A DNA stretch of 64,000 nucleotides from Danio rerio (taxonomy: Eukaryota; Chordata; Actinopteri; Cypriniformes; Danionidae). Each line of letters begins with the position of its first letter. Within the stretch, counting starts at the first letter, position 1. Both the position numbers and the translations under genes were made by a program. The notes under the pieces were generated by a model that saw nothing but the letters and a program-made list of their open reading frames with translations, made no database searches and had not been told where the DNA came from. Shown here piece after piece: positions 52,927 through 61,700 of the stretch. The stretch spans positions 6,977,501 to 7,041,500 of the forward strand of contig NC_133193.1 in NCBI RefSeq assembly GCF_049306965.1, written 5' to 3'.

Positions 52927-55661
52927 TTATAAATTACTACTATAAAAAATAAAGATAGAAAATATAAATGCCCTCTTACTGTGGATGCAAATTATATTAT
53001 TTATCCCATTTAAAAAACAACTATCAAAACTAAAAAATAATGGGATTTTCCTTTAATTAATATAATTTAAATAAACACCAAACTTTTTTCAAGTTTTGTC
53101 TTACTTTTGAAGGAAAATGGAAACCAGCAATGCCAACAGGAGTCTCTGGATGTCTTTGTGTGCTGCATATCTGAACCTGAAATGCAGACAATGTTGAAAA
53201 CTAAAACAAATATTAACTAAAATCTGAATTAATTACTTAATTCATCTGCAGTACCTGTTTCTCAGGTTCTTTCTTCAAATGCTCAGTCCCCACATTTTCA
53301 GACTCCAGTTGATAAGTCAGAGCCAAAACCTTGATGTCCGTTGCTGACAGACTGGGATAATCTCCTGTCTTTTTAGCAAACTCTGTAACTGTTATTCAAA
53401 AACAAATATAAATCACTACCAGCACTGAAATAAAGACTTGGAAGTAAGACACAAAGAGCAGTTATTACCAAATTGAATGTACTCTGGAAATGGTTCTTTG
53501 AAATCAAGCTTGTATGGTAAAAAGGCCAAGCTCCTTTTAGTTGGTTTATCCCGAATTTCATCAACAACATCCTTCAAGGTATAAATGTTCTTGCCAATTT
53601 CCTATTGGAACACACAAACTTGTTATAACAGATAGAAATGGCAAGCATATATTATATTAAATACATATACATCTATTAAATGCAACATATACTAACGTTT
53701 CTTTCTTTACATTTCGTTTTCGTCTGGAAATACATATCCTATTAAGTATTCAAGTGTTTGTGTGATAACAACCACTGCAAATACAACAATCTAGGGCTGA
53801 ACAATATATAGTTTGAGCATTGATATTGCAACGTGTGTGTCAGTCACGTCACAGGATTGCATTATTTATTAAAGATTAAAATATAAACATGTTATTAAAT
53901 ATTATTTAAAAAATATTTACAATGATGACAATGTATCATCTGATTGTTCCACTTTTGTACTCGAATACTGTTTTAGACTCCCCAGAAAATCATAAAGCAC
54001 TGTTTAGGTATTTATTTTTGCTTGTAATTTAGTATAATTTATGCAGATCCACTGCATAGAAAAACACTTGATCCTCCCAGTTGATCTAAATAAATGAAAT
54101 ACATCCAAATAGAGCTCTTTAAATTGTTAGATTAACATCGCAATATATATCAGCAAAACAAAATATCGCAATGTCAGACTTTCAGTGTTGTGCAGCTCTA
54201 AAACGATCTGAATATTATTTAAAGGCAGTTTTTAAATAATACATACACTAGCTAGACACACAACAGACACACTAACAAAAAATACCATAGTAGAATGTGT
54301 TTTTTTTTTTGCAGTGCTTGGGAATAGATGTATAGATATTTAGATATATTTTTTATAATGAACATGCATGATATTGTTGTCAAAAGAACTAAAAAAATAC
54401 ACATCTACTTGAACTATTTTTAATTTGTTAGAGCTATTTTTTAATTTGTTTAATGTATTTATTTGAATAAGACCTCAAACTAATTAAAACTAGCTCAAAT
54501 AAATGTGTATTTTAAGTTCTCATGTCAACAATATCATGCATGTTCATTATCAAAATATGTTGTATTACTAAATATAGACATGTCTATGCCCAAACACTAT
54601 GCAAATACCTTATACTATGGTATTTTATACTAGTGTGTTGCCTTTGTATGATCTAAATCAGAGATGCCCAAACTAGGGCCTACGGGCCAAAGGTGGCCAT
54701 GATAACTTTTGATTTGGCCCACCATCCGATAGGGAGAATGATGGGTATGGTTGAGGAATGCCTTTAATAGAGATTGTCATTTCTAATTTAATGTAACCTT
54801 TTGTTTGTTTGTGTTATTGTTTTGTTGCTACAAAAAAGCTAACCTAATTTAAATGTTTAAGTTTTTTTAAATGTATATACTATCACTTGATGGATAGAGA
54901 ACAAGGCACAGGACTTTGGCTAACAAATCAATGCATAAGGATGTGCGGCTTGACTAGTGTGTTCTACATCAAACTCCATTGTGATCCAAATAAAATTGTT
55001 TGTTTATATTCTAATATGTTCATTAAAAATGTAAAAAAATGCATTAATTAATGAAATGTTTTTTTTATATCAATATTATTCCATAATTTAGGAACAGAAA
55101 AACATGGCGACTTTAATGTAAAACAGTTTATATTACAGCCCTCAATCAGGTTTAATCTTTGGCCTTTCATAAGAAAAAGTTTGGCCATCTCTGATCTAAA
55201 TAATACACCATAATCATATCTATTTATTCTTTTGGGGGAAAATTGGTTTTATATTCGAGCATTAGGATTTTTCCCTTGATAATATAATTTCAGTAAAGTA
55301 TTATTGGCTAATTCTAAATATGGAAATCATATTACGACAATGAAAGTAACATTACAGTCATACTTGCATGAGATTTCAGACAGAATGTTTAAAGCCCTAT
55401 GATAAACAATATAAGTATCGTGTCACTGAGCAAATGTGGCCATATAATAACAGTAAAGTTCGCACTACGCAGTTACAACACGCGTGTCGGTTTCGTCATT
55501 TATCCCGCAGCACAGCCATTAAAACGCAAATTTCTGGACGTCGAAATTAAAAGAACCGAACGATAACCCAAATCCCTGAAAAAATAACTCACGTGCAGAG
55601 GAGCCCTTTTGATAAAAGCTCCAGCATCCACAACAACATGCTCCACTATGGTCGCCACCAT
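42237..55661 (-). CDS. nob1: 18S pre-rRNA endonuclease NOB1 (nine exons)
   Basis: On the minus strand the exons are 55661-55593, 53601-53469, 53388-53255, 53176-53105, 50034-49900, 47012-46743, 44340-44243, 44142-43998 and 42503-42237. All introns are GT-AG and the product is 440 residues (human NOB1 is 412). NOB1 cuts pre-40S RNA at the 3' end of 18S rRNA. The N-terminal PIN domain reads VEHVVVDAGAF, IGKNIYTLKDVVDEIRDK and YPSLSATDIKVLALTYQLES; Asp12, Glu38 and Asp85 are plausible metal ligands. An acidic linker in exon 6 (EEEEEEEF, DDEEEEEDDEDGGGWITP) comes next. The zinc ribbon spans exons 7-8 (CHACFK ... CPNCGNNTLKK), followed by MHFSRNPKVLNPKGK. The basic tail is GRRRTNPNAARKKFVKK. The length excess over human lies in the exon 4-6 linker. 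Exon 5 uses a weak AAAG acceptor beside a transposon. It is head to head with wdr59. Confidence 0.97.
42689..43558 (+). mobile_element. Tc1-like transposon, nearly full length but dead
   Basis: The left CACTCACCAAGCACTTTATT and the complement of the right end (CACTCACTGGCCACTTTATT) are inverted and carry the common fish 'CCACTTTATTAGGTACACC' terminus. TA precedes the left end. Transposase fragments appear in several frames: AQNLASTT-like and AWIHPALYQRFRLLVVVY regions, WPPQSPDPQPNRAP/PIEHLRDVVEREI, TDVQPTNVQQLHDAIMS and YLVESMLQRIKAVLKAKKG. Frame changes and stops disable it. It lies in nob1 intron 8, antisense to nob1. Confidence 0.85.
44442..44608 (+). mobile_element. Short hAT-type MITE remnant
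   Basis: TTAGGGCTACATGATTTTGG, AAATCTGACATTGCAATCAC and GATGCCTTAAATATCTCTAT match the 58025 family. The far edge reads AACAATATGTTGTGCAGC. The centre is deleted. nob1 intron 6. Confidence 0.6.
44879..46037. mobile_element. hAT element nested in the outer element
   Basis: It starts TAGGGCTGCTCGATTTTGGG and ends, as complement, with TAGGGCTGTGCAATTAGTCG. The 8-bp flanks ACAGCAGT (44871-44878) and ACGGCAGT (46038-46045) agree at 7 of 8 bases, a hAT-type target duplication. The subterminal regions carry AATCACGATTATT and its mirror. No transposase. It is itself interrupted at 44960-45450. Confidence 0.8.
44960..45450. mobile_element. Tc1-like MITE, innermost layer
   Basis: Left TAGTTGAAATCAAAATTATT and right AATAATTCTGACTTCAACTG are the family termini. 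Internal CTTCTGGAGAAAGGCTTTT and CAGAAATTGGGGGAAAAG blocks agree with the other copies. It is inserted in the hAT, so it is the youngest layer. Confidence 0.8.
47838..48030. mobile_element. Small hAT MITE (CAGGGGTGTCAAAC)
   Basis: The left CAGGGGTGTCAAACGCAATT and the complement of the right end (CACAGGTTTCAAACTCAGTT) form long inverted arms, and GCCCTGCACAGTTTA is mirrored inside. The flanks CCATAGCC (47830-47837) and CCCTAGCC (48031-48038) agree at 7 of 8 bases. It is 193 bp and nearly palindromic. Confidence 0.85.
48391..49164. mobile_element. Palindrome-rich TIR element (AGCCCCTTTCACAC)
   Basis: The left AGCCCCTTTCACACATACAG and the complement of the right end AGCCCCTTTCACACAGTGAT are inverted. 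ATT flanks both sides and may be a 3-bp target duplication. CCGGAAAATTGCCGGCAATT and further TTTCCGGAAA, TTACCGGTA and GCCGGCAATTT words make both ends strongly self-complementary. No coding content. Confidence 0.8.
49167..49235 (+). other. tRNA-like Pol III promoter remnant
   Basis: An A-box-like TGGTCCAGTGGTCAGCAC and a B-box-like AAGTTCGAACA stand about 30 bases apart, immediately right of the palindrome-rich element. No acceptor stem closes them. Most likely a decayed tRNA-derived SINE head. Confidence 0.4.
50063..51512 (-). mobile_element. TTAA-target non-autonomous DNA transposon, copy 2
   Basis: It is 1450 bp with TTAA on both sides (50059-50062, 51513-51516). The minus strand matches copy 1 (20831-22280) closely from end to end; differences are mainly in the (GA)n, (GT)n and (CA)n tracts. 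It lies in nob1 intron 4 with its edge 28 bases from the start of exon 5. Frames of 70-137 codons here are shared with copy 1 but consist of low-complexity Arg-Glu runs and have no domain. Confidence 0.85.
51513..52350. other. nob1 intron 4, no recognised element
   Basis: AT-rich sequence with an A-run near 51957-51983. I see no exon or terminal repeat. Confidence 0.4.
52356..52925. mobile_element. Palindromic element framed by (TA)n tracts
   Basis: TA runs (52356-52406 and 52870-52922) frame a segment whose left half holds a long inverted repeat: ATATCACACGAGTAGCAGTG, CGATATGGC and CGGCACTGGTGGG against CCCACCAGTGCCG, CGATATCGCACTGC and TCGAGTGTGATATT (52410-52552). The right edge CAATCAGATTTAAGAACCAG next to the TA run recurs near 38700. 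No coding content. Probably a non-autonomous element that targets TA repeats. Confidence 0.6.
53792..54200. mobile_element. hAT-type MITE in nob1 intron 1
   Basis: The left TAGGGCTGAACAATATATAG and the complement of the right end (TTAGAGCTGCACAACACTGA, then GTCTGACATTGCGATATT) belong to the AGGGCTGCAC family. No coding content. Confidence 0.7.
54659..55193. mobile_element. hAT element with perfect 8-bp target duplication
   Basis: The left CAGAGATGCCCAAACTAGGG and the complement of the right end CAGAGATGGCCAAACTTTTT are inverted. ATCTAAAT stands perfectly at both flanks (54651-54658 and 55194-55201). It is 535 bp and non-coding. The intact duplication points to a rather recent insertion in nob1 intron 1. 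Confidence 0.9.
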
Positions 55662-55749
55662 CTTGACTGTGTGGCAGTAGTTCTCGCGAGGAGACGCAGT
55701 ATCGTCCCGTTAGTATCACGTCATTTGTTGACGTTCAGGTGGGGTGAAG
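55662..55749. promoter_or_regulatory. Bidirectional nob1/wdr59 promoter
   Basis: Only 88 bp separate the divergent start codons. TCTCGCGAGG (55682-55691) matches 9 of 10 bases of the TCTCGCGAGA palindrome, which by established knowledge is enriched in TATA-less and bidirectional vertebrate promoters. Two CRE half sites face each other: ACGTCA (55718-55723) and TGACGT (55729-55734). No TATA box is seen. Confidence 0.75.
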
Positions 55750-58700
55750 ATGGCGGCCCGCTGGAGCAGTGAGAATGTGGTGGTGGAGTTTCGAGATGCA
55801 CAGGTAAACAGTCGCTACACGCGTGTGCATGCTTTAAATGCGTTAGAAGTGTAGTTTCAAACAACTTTGAAGCAACAAGCATGCACTGCTTAAATGGCAA
55901 AGCTAAGCGACGTCTTTTAACTTTGAATTGAATGACATTCTTTTGTTTACTAATATGTTCCCTTTATAAACTTACCATGGTATACACTGTGCTTTATTAG
56001 TACCACAATGAACGTCTTGTTAATGAAGACTTTGAAGGCAGTCATGGTAGAATGACCGCTGAGAACTGTGGTTCAATAAGTAGTTGATAGTTCATACATC
56101 AAGATTATAGGTTGTTACTTATCCTTAAACTACAATACAAATTGATGAATGTCATTAAATATTGACTATCAAAGCAATGTTTATTTATTTAACTAAAACT
56201 CTTATGTTTACAAAACTTGAAGATAACAGAAGATTGTATAGTACATTTCAATTACAAAAAATACATTAAAAATGCACTGAAATTACACTAAAATACAATA
56301 AAAATGCACTAAAATTTTCAAAGATCAAACGGTTAAGAACAAGTACAGCAAGTTCTTCCAGTGTACTTAAGTTTTGATTAAAAAATGCCACTTCAAAGGA
56401 TAGTCCTGATAAAATATATATTTTGATTTCTTTAATGTTGGTTGTTTATAAGTGTAGAATTTGGCACTCAATTATTCTGCAAAAATGTGTTTTTTAGTTG
56501 TTTTTAGTTTAGTTAGCTTAAAGCTTTATTAATCCCCATTGGGGCAATACATACTGATATTTATGATGCTTTACATATAACACAAATGACACACGTAACA
56601 TCAACTAAACAAACAAATAATATATAAAATAATAATAATAAACCATCAATCATCTACATATATTATGTAATCGGATTGCTTCAAGCCCAAAAGTAAATTC
56701 ATAATGATTTGAGGAACATCTAATTGACCTTAGACGTCGCCATAGGGGCATTCACTCACAAATAGCAATTTAATTTAATGTACTTTTCATTAAAGAAATG
56801 CTACTTTAAAAGTTTTTTTCCTGATAAAAATATACTTTAAAATTTCTTTAACGTTGGTTGTTAAAGGGCTTTAAGTCCAAATGTGGAATTTGGCACTCAA
56901 TTATTCTGTAAAAACTTGGTTTAGTTAGCCTAAAGCTTTATTAATTCTCTTGGGGCTATTCATGCTGATATTTCTGATGCTTCACATTTAACACAAATGA
57001 CACATGTAACATCAATTACACAAACAAAAAATATATAAAATCATAATTTTAAACCATTGATCATCCACATTTATTATTGCTTTTGGTACAAAAGTAAATT
57101 CATAACGATTTGAGGAACATCTAGTTGACTTTAGACGTTGCCCGAGAGGCATCCACTCAAAATAATAATTTATTTTATGTACTTTTCATTAAAAATGCTC
57201 CTTTAAAAGTTTTTCCTCTTAAAAATATATATATCAATATATTTTTAAAGTTCTTTAATGTTGGTTGTTTAACTCTTGTGGATTATTTAAAATGACGATC
57301 CTTTCGTTATGTTAGTTGCTGTTTTTGTTCCATTGACTTCCATTATAATGCCATTTTTTGATTGCAAAGCCATGGCAAATTTGACCTCTTCCCATCAGGG
57401 AAAACCAGCAACAGTCAAGAAGGCATGATTATATGGTGCCATGGCTTTGCAATCATAAATGTCTTTATAATGAAAGTCAATGGGGCAAAAATATCCACTA
57501 ACATAACAAAGGGTAGTAAATTTACCCAGAGTGTATTGAGTTTTTCAAAGCATTTAATTTCCGAAAATTTGTGTCAAACTAAGATTTGTCACCAAAATCA
57601 TTCCATTTTCAGAAACACATAGAAAGTTGTGGCCAGATTAAGACTTTAAATCACCCCTGGGTGGATGAAAACATCCCCAACAACACACAAGGGTTAAAGT
57701 CTTTATGTTCATCTCTCGCTTATTCATTAAAAATCTGTATGTTCAGTTCTATCAAGGCCACTGTAGTTCAAACAATGCTGTAGTTGAATTTCTGTAACAT
57801 TTAAAAGAGTAGAAATAAGCCTGAAATGTATGCTATATAATAAACTTTTCTGTTTTCAGGCTAATGCTATGTCAGTGGACTGTCTGGGCCAGCACGCTGT
57901 TCTCTCTGGGTGTGTAAAACCTCCACTAATGTCACATCATCATGGGGAATTACCAGCACACCCTCCTGCACCAGCTCTAGCAAAGTTTTATGTGTTGCAT
58001 ATACTGTTTTTATTGTTATAAATTAGGGCTGCACGATATTAGAAAAATCTGACATTGTGCTATTGTATTTTTCTTGGATATATATTGCGATATGAATAGA
58101 ATTTCAGCGGATGACTTAAATAGCTCTATTTGCTATTAAATCTTTAATTTAGATTGACTGGCATAATCTTATAGTGGAGTGAATCAAACAAATTGCAAGC
58201 ATAAATAAGCAAAATAAAGCAAAAATAAAAGTGAAATAAGAAGTGTTTTATAAGTCAAACAGTAGATATTCAGGTACAGTAATTGAATACTCAAATGTAA
58301 TGCAAAATATGAAGTAACACTGTACAGTCTTCATTGCTGACCAACTATAATTCCAACTCTGTACCGCGGATAATCCAATGTGATTATTTCAAATGCACAC
58401 ATTGTGATATAGATGCTAAAACGATATATTGTGCAGCCCTGTTATTAAATCTGTTTCTGTCATAACACAGTCTATTTATTCTTTCACACAGGAGACGATT
58501 CTTATACGTTGTAAATTTAGAAACGCCGTCCGAAGCTCCTCGTAAAATCAGCCGCCAGAGCAAATGGGACGTTGGTACAGTCCAGTGGAACCCACACAAA
58601 TCTGACGCCCATATATTTGCTGCATCTGTAAGTAAACAAATATTAATTATATGTACAGTGTTCAGCATACATGAGTTCACCCCTCACAGATTTCTCTTTT

Positions 58701-61700
58701 TAATTAATATTTTCTACAGGGTGCATTACAATAATTTACAGTTGAAGTCAGAATTATTATTAATCTTTTTTAAATATTTCCCAAATTATGTTTAAATGAG
58801 CAGAGAAATTTTCACAGTATGTCTAATTATATTTTTTCTTCTGGAGAAAGTCTTATTTGTTTGATTTCGGCTAGAATAAAAGCAGTTTTTCATTTTTTAA
58901 AACCATTTTAAGGTCAAAATTATTTGGCCCTTTAAGCTATTTATAAGTTATTAGAGATAAGTTATTAAAACTATTATGTTTAGAAATGTGTTGAAAAAAA
59001 TATTCTCTCCGTTAAACAGAAATCGGGGAAAATAAACACAGAAGGGCTAATAATTCAGGGGGGCTTATAATTTTGACTTCAACTGTATTTGTACATACTG
59101 TATGCATTAGATTAGTCATTACCAAAGCCAAAACTAAAACTAATCTAACAAAAAAAATTATGATCACAGTCCAAAAATGTGTACACCCAAATTAAAATGT
59201 TGGAAAAAATGTTTTAATAAACAGTTAAAATCAGTAGAAAAGATATAAAAAAAATATTCAATTTAGTTTTTTTGTAATATATCATTTGAATTTAAATGTA
59301 TTATCTTTATATTCCTAAAGATGTTAGATGACCAAACATATATTTTAATGGATGAAAATGTTTAATAAACTGTTTAATAAATTGTTTAATTGCACCAAAA
59401 TGTATTGGCTGTATACACTGAGAAATAGATATTATTTTAATTTTAAAAGGGAGTGTACTCATTTATGCTTTATACCCTGGGCTTAATTTGTGCCAGAACA
59501 CTCCGGATCCGGCACCTCTGAAATCTAATCCAGCACCTTATTTTACCAATCCCCCTCTTCAACCTACCTCCTCCCCATCCACTGTTCAATTTCTTCCACG
59601 ACAACCCTGACCCTGATCTTCACTTTTGTCTGTGACAATCCCCCCCATCCCCCCTCACGCTGTACATTTTCATCCACGACACCTTTTCATCCTCGGGTAA
59701 AATGCCAGTTATGTTACCTCGATCTGTTCCAGGACATCGCAATTTACAAATTAAGCCTTCTCATACCAATAAATAAATGTATATTTCATTTATTTAAATA
59801 ATTTATTTATTGTGTTTATTAGATTTTTCTCAACAACTTTGCACAACATCATACCAAAATACCAAGAAAAATACAAATAAACAAGCAAAACAACAAGCGT
59901 GGAAGAGCAGGCTTAAATTAATGCATAGGAGAAGATGTAATCAATAGAAATCACAGAATTACAATTATGTCAACATTTATTTTTTCTTGGCAAGGTTTTG
60001 TTCTCTGTTCATTTATTATTATGTTTTACATGAACTTTTTAGGTTGTAAATAATGCCTTTCTCATTTTCATCCAGAGTAACCAGCGTGTCGACTTGTACA
60101 CATGGCGGGATGGATCTGGTAAATCACATACGTCTTTGCAAGGCCACACACGTGTAATAAGGTAACACATGAATTCAAGCTGAAATTACTATGAATTTGG
60201 AGGAGCTTGTTTTAAAGTCAATATGAATTGAAATTGTTTGTGAAATATTGCAGTATTTATTATGAAGGCATAGGTTTGATCTTGACTTTGCTGGCGACCT
60301 ATGAACCCCCATCTGCCACCATCCTCATTTGCGTGTCATCCAACTTACACACCTTATTCTTGCATAGGAAAATTCCCCTGCTCAGCCTCTCATATGACAG
60401 CGGGAAAAGGCTCAGCCAATCACAATGTTCATTTGTGGTTTGTGGGGGCGGTATGACTCTAGTGGAGAATCAATCAATCTGTCAATCACGTGTTCCACCA
60501 ATGCCAAATCATATCCGTCCAATCAGTTCCATATGGACAAAATCAAGCCCCGCCTACTTCGGTTATTGATTCCGAAAAAAATATTTCGAAAGGATTTTTA
60601 CTAAGATGCACAGTTGAAGTCAGAAGGCCTCCTGAATTATTAGCCCACTTTATATTTTTTCCCCAATCTTGTTTAATGAAAGAAGATCTTTCAATTTGTT
60701 CTGTACATTCTAATGTTCTAATAAAAATGTTCTGTATATTCTGTACATTCTAATGTTCTAATAATAATGTTCTGTACATTCTGTACATTCTAATGTTCTA
60801 ATAATAATGTTCTGTACATTCTGTACATTCTAATGTTCTAATAATCTAATATTCTAAGATTTTCTTCGTTCTGTACATTCTAATATAACACACAGTGCAT
60901 GTGATTTGATTAAAAAAAAAGTTTGCTGTCTGTTTCAGTGATTTGGACTGGTCGTGGTTTGAGCCAGAGTTTCTAGTCACTAGTTCTGTGGACACATACA
61001 TATACATATGGGACACAAGGTGAGTGTGTTGAAAAAGTGTACAATGCATGGTTTGTTAAACGGTTCATATTTTATGCTTTTCTTGCTTGATTTCTAGTGA
61101 CACTCGGAGGCCAACTGTGACTTTGTCTGCTGTGGGTGAGTCCAAAGAACTGATCAGTTTATTTAAACTCTGCTGTCTGTAGTTTTGATTTGATTTCCTG
61201 ATTCTTTTCCTCTGTGTTTCAGCTGGAGCCTCTCAGGTGAAGTGGAACAGACGGAATCATTATTGTTTGGCATCGAGTCACGATGGGGATGTCAGAATCT
61301 GGGACAAGAGGGTGATTATGTCATTCTGTTACTTGTTACATCATAAACACAAAAGCGTTCTGATAAATTTATTACCACAATCACGAGGGAGAGAAAAAAG
61401 TTTTACTCACCCAATTTGATGTGCAGACAAACAAAAGGCAGATGAGCTAACACAATACCTTAAAGACGAGCCCCCAATTATGTGTTGTAGCGGATGCACC
61501 GCGCTACGCACATAAGGATAAGGATGACCGTCTATTCAAAGAGGTCACCCGAAGTCCTTTTCCTGCTTCGCGAGCACACACAAGGGAACAAAGGGCCAAT
61601 ACAAAGTACGCAACCTAATACTAGATCTCTTACCTAAACCGAAAATAAAGATCTGCAAATAAAACAACAATCCTATACTCCTTGACTATCCATTAAACAG

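Noticed and set aside
53105-53176. Alternative nob1 exon 5 acceptor TTCAG at 50028-50032
   Set aside because: Joining exon 4 to it shifts the frame and loses the conserved FWRNPLP block; only the AAAG acceptor keeps the frame.
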